Positions 1-6,537 of a DNA stretch of 10,552 nucleotides are shown here, in pieces. The stretch covers positions 1-10,552 of the forward strand of contig CAYIBX010000031.1 in the NCBI GenBank assembly GCA_964361785.1. The letters are read 5' to 3'. Numbering within the stretch: position 1 is the stretch's first letter; each line of letters begins with the position of its first letter. Position numbers and translations under genes: made by a program. This DNA is from UBA927 sp964361785. GTDB lineage: Bacteria > Patescibacteriota > Microgenomatia > UBA10105 > UBA927. The notes under the pieces are model-generated. The model was not told the DNA's origin and searched no databases. It worked only from the letters and a program-made list of their open reading frames with translations.

Positions 1-45
1 CCAAAAACCTCTCGTCACGGCTACTGAATGAAGCTATATCGCAAC

Positions 46-80
46 ACGTCTATTATAGCAAATTACGGTATAATAGGAGT
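46..80 (+). promoter_or_regulatory. Probable promoter with -10 TATAAT directly before the ATG
   Basis: A perfect TATAAT lies at 69-74 and exactly six bases separate it from the ATG at 81, so transcription should start at or next to the A of the start codon and give a leaderless mRNA. No good -35 is seen at the usual distance (46-51 reads ACGTCT). A GGAG at 76-79 sits one base from the ATG, too close for a normal Shine-Dalgarno site, and it would not be in a leaderless transcript. The same six-base spacing recurs before the genes at 2778 and 5849. Confidence 0.6.
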
Positions 81-2486
81 ATGGGAGCGGAGGCAGTCAA
101 ACCATCTACGAAAGTTCATTTTAATGCGCCAGAAGTGAGGCGCGTGGAGGAGGCATTGAGAGTCTCTGAGAAGACATTAGAAGCGGCGACGAATATTGTG
201 GAAGACATGGTAAAAGAGGGGAAAGCTACTCCTCCTCATGAAAAAAAATTAGCCGAGGCGATAGCAAAAGATTTTGAGAAAGAAGGCTTGAAGTTGTCCC
301 AAGATGGTGAGAAAAAATGGGCGGAGGAAGTCCACGATATCATTTCTCCAAAAGATCCTCCACAAGTTGAACCCCTTAAAGGAAAAGACGTCGATGTCGA
401 TCCTTTTGATTTTGGACGGATAACGAAAACACTTAATGTCCTCAATAAAACATATGATCAGGAAAAGGCAGGCTGGAATACCGCCGCTAGCGCTTATGCT
501 ATCAACGATGCTTGGGGAAACATAGCAGGTGGTATGTGGAAGTTCTTTTTTAATTGGCATGATGGAGTACAAAAAGATAAATTTATGGCCAAAGTAAAAG
601 AATTGAAGCTGAGCTCTTTAGATTTTAGAACATTAAACAAATCCGCGGTTCAAGGCTTGCTAAAATTGTCTTGGCCTGTGTGGGTGCCACTTGTCGCTAA
701 GCTTCCAGCTTCATGGCTTCAAAATTTCGCAGCGAAAAAAATTGATACAGCATACGTTGGCCTTCAGCAAAAAATAAATCAACGGGTGGGTGAATCAGTC
801 GTCATGAATGATTTGATGCGAATACAGGACATGCCTGCTTCTGAAATTATGTCTACGATTGAGCGAGGGAAAAAATCGACGCTTGAATATTACCGCGTCA
901 TGCATGAAGAATTTTTTCCTCTCTTGGCTGACGGTGCAACGTATTTTGCAAATTTAATAGGGCTTGGGCCACTGGATGTCATACATGGTGCTTCTAAAAT
1001 ACCTTTTTTACTTACCATGTCTCGGCGACAAGCAACAGAGCTTTTATCTGATCGAAGGCGTGAACTGGAGCAATGGAATAAAGTAAACGCGCAAGTGCTT
1101 ACAACCATTTCAAACTTAGAAACGATTAAAACGTCTCCAGCCATGGATAAAGCAAGTAGTAGCTTGGCTGAAAATATGGAGTATAAAGATGTGATTTTAA
1201 GTGGCGCGCTTCGAAAAAGACTTGGAGTAGAAGAACCGGAACAGAAGTTATTTAAGATATTAAATATTGGTATTCCAGCGATGGAGCAATTATGGCATTT
1301 TTCGAGAATAGGGAAGAAAATGTTTGATACAGGTGTTGAAAATCAGAAAAAAGTTTTTTCTTGGTTTACACAGGGTGGAAAAGATATCAATGACGTGTTT
1401 GAGAACGATGTGATTTCGGAAAAAAAGTTGCAAACGTTGTTTGAGTCGAAAGAGTTCATAGATTTTATTGCGAATAAACAAGCAGAAAAAGATATTTTTG
1501 GATATCAATTTTCAGAGAATCCTCAGTTACAGAATGTGTTGAATAATATATTTCCTTGGACAGGGATGTTAGCGCAGGCTGGAGAGCGATATTTAAAATT
1601 TGGGATAGCTAAAGCTACACAGGAAGGGATAGAAGCCAAGTTTGGACAGTTGACAGGGCTTTATGTCAATAAAATATTACCACTTTTAGATGATATTCAA
1701 AAAATGGAGGATTTGCTAGGTCCTTATGATAAATTAGATAGGCCGGAGGGGCCGAGAGAAGCGAAACGAATTCCAGTACGTGAGGTGAAGGATTTTTCAC
1801 TTTCTGTATCAAACTTGAACTACAAAAATATATTGACAGATGTTTCGGTGGATATCCCACAAGGCACATTTGTGACGATCAAAGGAACGTCTGGCATTGG
1901 CAAAACGACGTTTATGCGCTCCCTTCTTAATCTTTATGATTTGCCGGAAAATACGGTAAAAATTGGTGGTATTCCCCTTGAAAATATTAAAAAATATGGC
2001 GATGAATCATTGTTTACCAAAATTGGGTACGCCAATCAGGATGTGAAGTTTTTTGAGAGCCTCACACTTCGAGAAAATCTTACCCAGTGGGTGCGAAGAT
2101 CGGTGCCCGATGAAGAAGTACGGCAAACGTTATCAGATCTGAATTTGGATCATTTGGCAGAGAGGCTTGATTCGGAAAATAAACACCTATCAGGTGGGGA
2201 GCGGGTGCGGATTGGTATTGCACGGGCACTTCTTCAGAATCCATCCATACTATTTTTAGATGAACCCACAGCAAGCTTGGATGAGCGGTCGGCCCAGCAA
2301 GTGATAGATATTATTTCTTCGCTTCGAAAAAAGAGGCCAGAGATGACCGTGATTGCGATAACCCACGATCCAAGTTTCGAAAAGATTGCAGAACAAATGA
2401 TAGATTTTTCAGAGTTGAATAAAAAGAATGAACGAGTAATGCAATTAGGTCCACACCAGGTGCTTGAGGGCATGGCAAAGCCGTGA
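81..2486 (+). CDS. ABC-type ATPase fused to a long helical, exporter-like N-terminal region
   Basis: This 801-residue protein carries a complete ABC nucleotide-binding domain at about residues 570-795: aromatic A-loop Tyr581, Walker A GTSGIGKTT at 602-610 (Lys608), Q-loop Gln653, signature LSGGE at 703-707, Walker B ILFLDE at 723-728 with catalytic Glu728, a D-loop SLDE, and the H-loop His762. All residues for ATP hydrolysis are present. The first 560 residues match no family I can name. Residues about 220-370 follow the order of an ABC exporter membrane domain (post-TM2 helix, D-A-T-Y and P-L segments, a long charged helix, then E-T-I-K), but I see no clear 20-residue hydrophobic helix and no signal peptide. 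The best candidates, near 191-215 and 278-312, are short and broken by Pro, Gly and charges. It may be a degenerate exporter turned into a soluble or peripheral ATPase. ATPase fold is certain; transport is doubtful. It is the first gene of the window and the only one in the array with a recognisable enzyme domain. Confidence 0.9.
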   Translation: MGAEAVKPSTKVHFNAPEVRRVEEALRVSEKTLEAATNIVEDMVKEGKATPPHEKKLAEAIAKDFEKEGLKLSQDGEKKWAEEVHDIISPKDPPQVEPLKGKDVDVDPFDFGRITKTLNVLNKTYDQEKAGWNTAASAYAINDAWGNIAGGMWKFFFNWHDGVQKDKFMAKVKELKLSSLDFRTLNKSAVQGLLKLSWPVWVPLVAKLPASWLQNFAAKKIDTAYVGLQQKINQRVGESVVMNDLMRIQDMPASEIMSTIERGKKSTLEYYRVMHEEFFPLLADGATYFANLIGLGPLDVIHGASKIPFLLTMSRRQATELLSDRRRELEQWNKVNAQVLTTISNLETIKTSPAMDKASSSLAENMEYKDVILSGALRKRLGVEEPEQKLFKILNIGIPAMEQLWHFSRIGKKMFDTGVENQKKVFSWFTQGGKDINDVFENDVISEKKLQTLFESKEFIDFIANKQAEKDIFGYQFSENPQLQNVLNNIFPWTGMLAQAGERYLKFGIAKATQEGIEAKFGQLTGLYVNKILPLLDDIQKMEDLLGPYDKLDRPEGPREAKRIPVREVKDFSLSVSNLNYKNILTDVSVDIPQGTFVTIKGTSGIGKTTFMRSLLNLYDLPENTVKIGGIPLENIKKYGDESLFTKIGYANQDVKFFESLTLRENLTQWVRRSVPDEEVRQTLSDLNLDHLAERLDSENKHLSGGERVRIGIARALLQNPSILFLDEPTASLDERSAQQVIDIISSLRKKRPEMTVIAITHDPSFEKIAEQMIDFSELNKKNERVMQLGPHQVLEGMAKP

Positions 2487-2536
2487 GGATGAGTTGATTT
2501 TTATATCTATTGTTTTATTTGTAACATAACTCTTCA

Positions 2537-2697
2537 TTTCTTTGCTCACTCAAAGAAACGAAGCAAAGAAAGAGAGCCACAGTGAAGATTTTTTATCGTT
2601 TCTAACCTCGGACAATGCGGTGGTTCCTCTCCGCTTTGAGAAAAGCGGAATTTCCACACGCGTGTCTTTCGGTAAGAAACGATTCGAAAAATCTTCA
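2537..2697. repeat. Large inverted-repeat element, possible structured RNA or dispersed repeat
   Basis: The arms at 2583-2607 and 2671-2697 are near-perfect reverse complements (TGAAGATTTTT and CGTTTCT blocks match AAAAATCTTCA and AGAAACG), with a small internal asymmetry. Between them is a perfect 8-bp hairpin, TCCGCTTT at 2630-2637 and AAAGCGGA at 2642-2649, closed by a GAGA loop that fits the GNRA tetraloop rule, followed by the palindrome ACACGCGTGT at 2656-2665. On the left, TTTCTTTG at 2537-2544 can pair either with CAAAGAAA at 2551-2558 or, as TTTCTTTGCT, with AGCAAAGAAA at 2562-2571, so two folds exclude each other. This could be a small structured RNA, a leader, or a copy of a mobile palindromic repeat. 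No T-run follows it, so a simple terminator is unlikely. Confidence 0.6.
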
Positions 2698-2742
2698 AGC
2701 GGGAACACTGGACGCATCAATTAAGGTTAGCCTTGGTAAGAG

Positions 2743-2777
2743 TTGCAAAATGAGGGCATTTTCCGCATACTAGAGCT
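2743..2777 (+). promoter_or_regulatory. Sigma70-like promoter giving a leaderless start at 2778
   Basis: TTGCAA (2743-2748), a 17-base spacer and CATACT (2766-2771) form a good promoter. Six bases separate the -10 box from the ATG at 2778, the same distance as before the genes at 81 and 5849. No Shine-Dalgarno sequence is present, so the start codon probably lies at the 5' end of the mRNA. Confidence 0.65.
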
Positions 2778-4109
2778 ATGAGTGAGATAGGGGAAATGTC
2801 ACCACAGGGAGTAGCCCTAGAGCAATTAAAACCCCAACCACGTTTGGAGGATATGCCGGAGTTTCAAAAGCTAACACCTGAGCAACAAGAAAAACTTCTT
2901 TCGCTTCGTGAACGGATGCAGGCAGAGGCGATGAGTCCACAACACGTGGTCACCCGCAGCATAGATGAGATGGGTTTTTTTGAGGGGCTCAAAGAGACCG
3001 TGAAGCCACATTTGAAAGCGCAAAAAGAAATCATGTTTAAGGAATTGAAAGCGAATGCCTCATTGGCGTTGAGTCTCATTCCTGTATTGGGAGAGGGGAA
3101 AGGATTGGGGACAGGGTTATTGGGGATAACGGTAAAGAAAGGTGAAGCGGTCGAAAAAGCTATAAAATTTGAGCCATTTGTACGATTAAAAAAAGCGGGG
3201 GAATATGCAAAAAGTGCCTATCATTCTGGTCGTTCTGTTAATCAGATAGTTAAACACACCCCTGTTGCAAATGAAGTGGCAACGCTTATTGCGCATGTGA
3301 GACCCGAAAAAGCATATAAAGCACCTGGGAGAATAAAGTCAGTTATTCAAGGTGAAATGAGAAAGGCGAAAGATATTTTTAGCATACTCACATCACCGCT
3401 AAATATAAAACACGGTGCGCTTTCGTCGCTTGGAGAGGACTTTAGCAAAAGCGCTGGAGAGGGAGCAAAAATAATGGCTACAAAATTAGGTGTGGATGGT
3501 ATTCAGGTTGCACAACATGCAAAAGCTATAGCGAAAGCAGAAGCGTATATAAAAGTTAAGCAGATAGTTGCAGGAAAAAATGCAGTGCAAAGCGAGTGGT
3601 GGAAATTTCCCGCCCGGTGGGCAAGGTCAGCCAAAGGCGAAATCGTCGGGCGGCTTGCCTCAATCAAAGCTGGCAAGGAAGCAGGAAAACAAGTGACGAT
3701 TGAGGTAGCAAGAAGCATTCCTGGTTATAAAAAAGGTGTTGAACGATGGGTTGAGGGTGGAGTAAAGAGGGCTGCACCAACAGCAATTGAGGCCACCAAA
3801 TTTGGTAAGTTTCATGCTTTTTTTGACCGATGGCTTAATCTGACCCCAGATGTGCCGGTCTGGCTTTCAACAACGACTGGAGTGATGGAATTTTTGGGCG
3901 CGCATGGCATTGATGCAGTACCCGCTGTCATGCAGATGGGGATCGATCGATATCAGCAAATAAAAGTTTCAAAGGATATGGCGCTGGATGTATTGGCATA
4001 TACCGCCAAGAGGGGGATGAGGAAAATAGTAGAGAGGCAAGGAGCAGTGGAGGTGTTCCCCACTTCGTCCACGCCAGAGGCGGGACTTCGCGGGGCAAGT
4101 AGCATATGA
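2778..4109 (+). CDS. Large Lys/Ala/Gly-rich helical orphan protein (pair 1, large member)
   Basis: I do not recognise a family in this 443-residue protein. It is predicted to be almost wholly helical and is rich in Lys, Ala, Gly and Val. The N-terminus is charged (LTPEQQEKLLSL near residue 32); a mildly hydrophobic Gly-rich stretch (ALSLIPVLGEGKGLGTGL) lies near residues 94-113; the middle is very basic; and a Trp-containing helical part lies near 350-430. There is no signal peptide and no clear membrane helix. The ATG is fixed by a promoter six bases upstream. The stop codon overlaps the start of the small partner by four bases (ATGA), implying translational coupling. The last residues (FPTSSTPEAGLRGASS) are encoded by a GC-rich hairpin repeat at 4058-4095 and may be a late addition. 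General layout resembles the products of 4532, 6538, 7941 and 8889, but sequence similarity is weak. Confidence 0.8.
   Translation: MSEIGEMSPQGVALEQLKPQPRLEDMPEFQKLTPEQQEKLLSLRERMQAEAMSPQHVVTRSIDEMGFFEGLKETVKPHLKAQKEIMFKELKANASLALSLIPVLGEGKGLGTGLLGITVKKGEAVEKAIKFEPFVRLKKAGEYAKSAYHSGRSVNQIVKHTPVANEVATLIAHVRPEKAYKAPGRIKSVIQGEMRKAKDIFSILTSPLNIKHGALSSLGEDFSKSAGEGAKIMATKLGVDGIQVAQHAKAIAKAEAYIKVKQIVAGKNAVQSEWWKFPARWARSAKGEIVGRLASIKAGKEAGKQVTIEVARSIPGYKKGVERWVEGGVKRAAPTAIEATKFGKFHAFFDRWLNLTPDVPVWLSTTTGVMEFLGAHGIDAVPAVMQMGIDRYQQIKVSKDMALDVLAYTAKRGMRKIVERQGAVEVFPTSSTPEAGLRGASSI
4058..4095. repeat. GC-rich hairpin repeat, copy 1, inside the end of a gene
   Basis: CCCC, five unpaired bases (ACTTC), GTCC, CGCC, loop AGA, GGCG, GGAC, five unpaired bases (TTCGC) and GGGG form a stem with one symmetric internal loop. 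The copy at 4406-4440 has the same plan and shares the start CCCCAC-TCGTC and the end GAC-N5-GGGGC. It supplies the C-terminal tail codons of the 443-residue protein and lies just before the start of the small partner gene, where it could also slow ribosomes or RNA decay. Confidence 0.6.
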
Positions 4110-4405
4110 AAAAAACATTACGACAGAAGCAAGATGCACTGCTCATACTTATTGAAGAGAGTATTCTTCTTTCCTATGAACAGAAGTTGGATATTATTGA
4201 TGAGTTTCCGAAGCTTTCAGAAGAACAAATAGATGCACTCGGGGCATTTTTGGCAACAGAGGAAAAGATACGTGAGGAATTCCCAGAGGATATACAAAAG
4301 GGAGTAGAAAAAGTGTTGAGTGAAATAGTGGGGGAGAAGATAGAGGCGGCAAATACTGTGTATGTTGGGATGGGCCTGCCTGCGCAGGCAGGGAAATCAA
4401 GTTAA
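4106..4405 (+). CDS. Small charged helical protein (pair 1, small member)
   Basis: This 99-residue protein is acidic and predicted to be helical, perhaps a coiled-coil or helical hairpin. Function unknown. Residues 16-31 (IEESILLSYEQKLDII) align with residues 9-24 of the product of 5498 and 10-25 of the product of 7514, with Ile, Lys and Asp invariant at positions 1, 12 and 14 of the motif. It also shares the C-terminal VGMGL (87-91) with the 7514 product. The start overlaps the stop of the large gene by four bases and has no Shine-Dalgarno site, so it is probably translated by coupling. The final PAQAGKSS tail is encoded by an 18-base palindrome. The partner role is inferred from the recurring large-small order. 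Confidence 0.8.
   Translation: MKKTLRQKQDALLILIEESILLSYEQKLDIIDEFPKLSEEQIDALGAFLATEEKIREEFPEDIQKGVEKVLSEIVGEKIEAANTVYVGMGLPAQAGKSS
4375..4392. repeat. Perfect 18-base palindrome at the 3' end of the small gene
   Basis: CCTGCCTGC followed by its reverse complement GCAGGCAGG. It encodes Leu-Pro-Ala-Gln-Ala-Gly just after the VGMGL end shared with the 7514 product, which continues with LTSK instead. This suggests that a palindromic unit was inserted near the stop codon without harm to the reading frame. Confidence 0.6.
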
Positions 4406-4440
4406 CCCCACGTCGTCTGGCTGAGCCAGACTATGAGGGG
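4406..4440. repeat. GC-rich hairpin repeat, copy 2, directly after a stop codon
   Basis: CCCC, ACGTC, a perfect 7-bp stem GTCTGGC/GCCAGAC with loop TGA, TATGA and GGGG. The plan and several bases equal those of copy 1 at 4058-4095. It begins at the base after the TAA at 4403-4405. No T-run follows, so it is not a typical intrinsic terminator; it could act as an mRNA 3' stabiliser. Confidence 0.6.
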
Positions 4441-4472
4441 CACAGTGAAAATAATTGAAAACAAAATTTCAT

Positions 4473-4525
4473 AAGGCCACCCCTTGCTTGCACCTTCGCA
4501 AGCTCGGGCAAGGGAGTGGCCTTTT
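4473..4525 (+). terminator. Long hairpin with T-run, probable intrinsic terminator or attenuator
   Basis: AAGGCCAC (4473-4480) pairs with GTGGCCTT (4516-4523); CCCTTGC (4481-4487) pairs with GCAAGGG (4508-4514) with A4515 bulged; TTGC (4488-4491) can pair with GCAA (4498-4501). The stem ends in TTTT (4522-4525). It would end the 2778-4405 transcript. It stops only six bases before the ATG at 4532, and I see no promoter between, so read-through or regulated termination must supply that gene. Confidence 0.65.
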
Positions 4526-4531
4526 AACACT

Positions 4532-5488
4532 ATGGCAGAAATAGGCATGCAACAGGCAATAGGGAGAAAACAAATTCTCGTCGGAGAAGCGCGGTATGTG
4601 CCGGTGGTGCCCAAAAAAGAAATCGACCCTGCGGAGGGAAAGTATACCCAATTTTTGAAAGAAGTGTTTGATGTTGCAGAGCCAGTCCTTTATCAAGAAC
4701 TTGGGGAACAGGCTACGGTGCAGGGAGAATTGGCACTTCTTACTGGAGTAGAACTTGCTAAAAAAATGAAGCCATGGGAGGAGTTTGAGAAACACAAGGA
4801 TTGGAAACGATTGGGAAGTGATTTGGATTTTGTGTGGCGTGGAGGCAAAGACGTGCCACATCGATTAGGGCGTGTATTTTTAAATGGTGTGATAGAAGCA
4901 GGTTCGTTTGTGATCGATTACGGAGCAGATATTGGCGTTGACAGACTAGTGAACCACGGAAGAAGAGATAGCTTTCCCTTTCCATTAAATAAAGTTATGT
5001 CGTTTACCGATGAAAATAAATTTATTCTTCGGGATGGACTCGAGTTTGCTGCAGATAAGGCAGTTGGGTATGGTGCAAATGAGGCAGTGAAAGCTATGAC
5101 TCACGAAAAAAATGTGCGGTATCCGTCACAATTAGCCAACACCATAAGTGAAATGGGGAATTTAGCAACAGCTATTGGTGGGTGGAATCAGCCTAATGCA
5201 AGCCTGACAAGAAGAATAATTAGTTCAGCGATAAACCCAGGGGTTATAGAAGGATCACTTCGTTCACTGGTAGCTATTCCATTATTTGGCGCGGGGGTAG
5301 AAAAAATATATACAGCGCTCAATGAAAAATTAAAGAATGAAAATGGAGGATTATACCTATCCTATTTAACCCTTTCGCGGATGTTGTATACAAAATTTGG
5401 ATATGTGGATTTTGGGAGTAAAGGAAAGGCTGAAAAGCCAAATAGAGTCATGTTGGGAGAAACACCAAATACATATCATAGTGAATGA
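4532..5488 (+). CDS. Large helical orphan protein with the N-P-G-x-I-E / R-x-L-x-x-I-P motif (pair 2, large member)
   Basis: This 318-residue protein is of unknown function. The ATG at 4532 is chosen because the frame upstream (TTG at 4484) runs through a terminator-like hairpin. It is predicted to be helical, with Gly/Ala-rich amphipathic stretches near residues 112-140 and 165-190 and no signal peptide. Residues 235-250 (NPGVIEGSLRSLVAIP) align with 220-235 of the 7941 product and 239-254 of the 8889 product; Glu, Arg, Leu, Ile and Pro are invariant, and a helix of similar length follows in all three. This marks the three as a diverged paralogous family. The stop is ten bases before the next ATG, so both genes form an operon. 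Start-site ribosome binding is unclear: the GGGAG at 4512-4516 is 15 bases away. Confidence 0.8.
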   Translation: MAEIGMQQAIGRKQILVGEARYVPVVPKKEIDPAEGKYTQFLKEVFDVAEPVLYQELGEQATVQGELALLTGVELAKKMKPWEEFEKHKDWKRLGSDLDFVWRGGKDVPHRLGRVFLNGVIEAGSFVIDYGADIGVDRLVNHGRRDSFPFPLNKVMSFTDENKFILRDGLEFAADKAVGYGANEAVKAMTHEKNVRYPSQLANTISEMGNLATAIGGWNQPNASLTRRIISSAINPGVIEGSLRSLVAIPLFGAGVEKIYTALNEKLKNENGGLYLSYLTLSRMLYTKFGYVDFGSKGKAEKPNRVMLGETPNTYHSE

Positions 5489-5489
5489 T

Positions 5490-5495
5490 AAGGAG
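5490..5495 (+). promoter_or_regulatory. Ribosome-binding site with very short spacing
   Basis: AAGGAG lies only two bases before the ATG at 5498 and just after the stop of the upstream gene. The spacing is shorter than the usual 5-9 bases; the same tightness is seen at 7505-7510, so it may be the habit of this organism. Confidence 0.6.
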
Positions 5496-5497
5496 AT

Positions 5498-5797
5498 ATG
5501 AAGAAACAGTTTATAAAAATTATTGAAAAGAGCCGGGCATTAAATGCGGAAGAGAAACGGGATTTGGTGGCAGTCAGTGACAAGCTACCCAAAGAGTACA
5601 AAGAAAAAGTTTCTGTAATTTTAACAACGTTTGACGAACATTCCAAAGCACGACAAAATTATTTGAAAAAAAAGTTGGAAGAGGCGTATGCTAAACTTGA
5701 AGATGAACTAATAAAAGACAGAGTAGAGGAAGGGAAGAGGGCGGCGTTATTAGCGAAAGCGAGAGATCAGATAGAGAAGTTGATATACATATCCTAA
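5498..5797 (+). CDS. Small charged helical protein (pair 2, small member)
   Basis: A 99-residue, strongly charged protein predicted to be helical, with a probable coiled-coil in residues 45-95 (runs of Lys/Glu with spaced Leu/Ala). Residues 9-24 (IEKSRALNAEEKRDLV) carry the motif shared with the small proteins at 4106 and 7514. It lacks the C-terminal VGMGL of those two and ends LIYIS. It follows its large partner after nine bases and has its own AAGGAG site. Its stop codon overlaps the left arm of the operator of the toxin-antitoxin operon. Function unknown; a dedicated partner or chaperone of the 318-residue protein is a guess from position. Confidence 0.8.
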   Translation: MKKQFIKIIEKSRALNAEEKRDLVAVSDKLPKEYKEKVSVILTTFDEHSKARQNYLKKKLEEAYAKLEDELIKDRVEEGKRAALLAKARDQIEKLIYIS

Positions 5798-5848
5798 TAC
5801 ATATTTTAATACTTGACAAGATATGTATTAAGGTTGTAGGATAGGAGT
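5795..5848 (+). promoter_or_regulatory. Promoter and operator of the toxin-antitoxin operon
   Basis: A perfect 10-bp inverted repeat, TAATACATAT (5795-5804) and ATATGTATTA (5821-5830), flanks the -35 box TTGACA (5813-5818). The -10 is best read as TAGGAT (5837-5842) after an 18-base spacer. Six bases then lead to the ATG at 5849, so the mRNA is probably leaderless. An inverted repeat across the -35 is what is expected for repression by the antitoxin or the antitoxin-toxin complex, as known for Phd/YefM and VapB systems. Confidence 0.65.
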
Positions 5849-6106
5849 ATGAATACAAAAATATTGCCGATTAGTGATTTTATACGAAAGTTTGGCATGT
5901 ATGCAGATATGCTTCCTATTATAGATGAGTTAATTCTTACGAGAGACGGGAGGCCATATGCCAGTGTCCGAGCTATGCCTGAAGTGAAAAATCAGCATCT
6001 CATGAAAGCCATTGGTGGTTGGAAAGGGACGGACCTGGATGATGATGCATTTTGGAAGAAAGTGTTGAAACGAAAAAATAGGAAAAATTTGGGGATTATT
6101 CCATGA
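5849..6106 (+). CDS. Antitoxin, Phd/YefM-like, partner of a VapC toxin
   Basis: This 85-residue protein has the size, order and pattern of a Phd/YefM-type antitoxin: an N-terminal DNA-binding part (ISDFIRKFGMYADML, residues 8-22, then the strand DELILTRDGRPYASV, 26-40, with the family's typical R-x-G-[RK]-P) and a C-terminal acidic and aromatic tail (TDLDDDAFWKKV, 61-72) likely to wrap and block the toxin. It overlaps the toxin gene by four bases (ATGA). The operator upstream suggests autoregulation. VapB of the AbrB type is the alternative but the R-D-G-R-P strand fits Phd/YefM better. Confidence 0.8.
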   Translation: MNTKILPISDFIRKFGMYADMLPIIDELILTRDGRPYASVRAMPEVKNQHLMKAIGGWKGTDLDDDAFWKKVLKRKNRKNLGIIP

Positions 6107-6516
6107 ACTATTTTTTGGATACCTCGGTACTTATCGATCTATTGCGGACAAAAGAGCCAAGTATTTCGTTTGTTCAGCATCATCAGGTAGAAATATTGAT
6201 AACGAGTTCGGTGTGCGTATTTGAATTAACAAGCGGCATTGAACGAAGTGATCCAAGCGTTATTGAAAAAAAGAGAGACGCAATGCACGCGTTGTTGACA
6301 TCCTTGTCGCGGGTACTACCGTTTACCTCTGCAGATGCCGTTATTGCTGGAAATATTTGTGCAGAGTTAGCAAAAAGAGGGGAGCAAATTGATGATATGG
6401 ATATCTTGATTGCCGCTTCGGCCATGAATGCAGGGGCCGTTATGGTAACAGGCAATCCAAAGCATTTTAAACGAGTAAAAGGGCTCGAGGTGTTGAGTTT
6501 GACCCTCGATAAATAA
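6103..6516 (+). CDS. vapC: VapC-type PIN-domain ribonuclease toxin
   Basis: A full-length PIN domain of 137 residues, the usual VapC size. The acidic active-site residues are visible: Asp6 in FLDTSVLID, Glu41 in FELTSG, Asp100 in DMDILIAA, and Asn118 in TGNPKHF, the usual end motif (VTGNPKHFKRVKGLEV). VapC toxins are Mg2+-dependent endoribonucleases that cut tRNA or rRNA in the cytoplasm and stop growth when the antitoxin is lost; the target of this one cannot be told from sequence. A GGGG at 6091-6094 may serve as ribosome-binding site in addition to coupling with the antitoxin. The operon interrupts the series of large-small helical gene pairs. Confidence 0.92.
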   Translation: MNYFLDTSVLIDLLRTKEPSISFVQHHQVEILITSSVCVFELTSGIERSDPSVIEKKRDAMHALLTSLSRVLPFTSADAVIAGNICAELAKRGEQIDDMDILIAASAMNAGAVMVTGNPKHFKRVKGLEVLSLTLDK

Positions 6517-6537
6517 ACCTCTACACTTATTATTGTT
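6499..6537 (+). promoter_or_regulatory. Probable promoter of pair 3
   Basis: TTGACC (6499-6504), 17 bases, TACACT (6522-6527). It starts inside the end of the toxin gene. The start point would be near 6534, giving a leader of about four bases before the ATG at 6538 (seven if the next ATG, 6541, is used). An alternative -10 is TATTAT at 6528-6533 without a spaced -35. Confidence 0.5.

Larger units (their letters stand above)
2487..2777. other. Non-coding gap of 291 bases
   Basis: No convincing gene is seen. The first 50 bases are AT-rich and featureless. The rest holds a hairpin-rich element (2537-2697) and the promoter of the next gene (2743-2771). A 60-codon open frame from a TTG at 2542 to 2724 covers the palindromic element, lacks a ribosome-binding site, and is better explained as a by-product of the repeat structure. 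Confidence 0.6.

Noticed and set aside
2542..2724. 60-codon open frame from a TTG
   Set aside because: It covers the inverted-repeat element, has no ribosome-binding site, and its composition follows the repeat. Not listed as a gene.
4484..4531. TTG start giving 334 residues for the large gene of pair 2
   Set aside because: The added codons lie wholly in the terminator-like hairpin.
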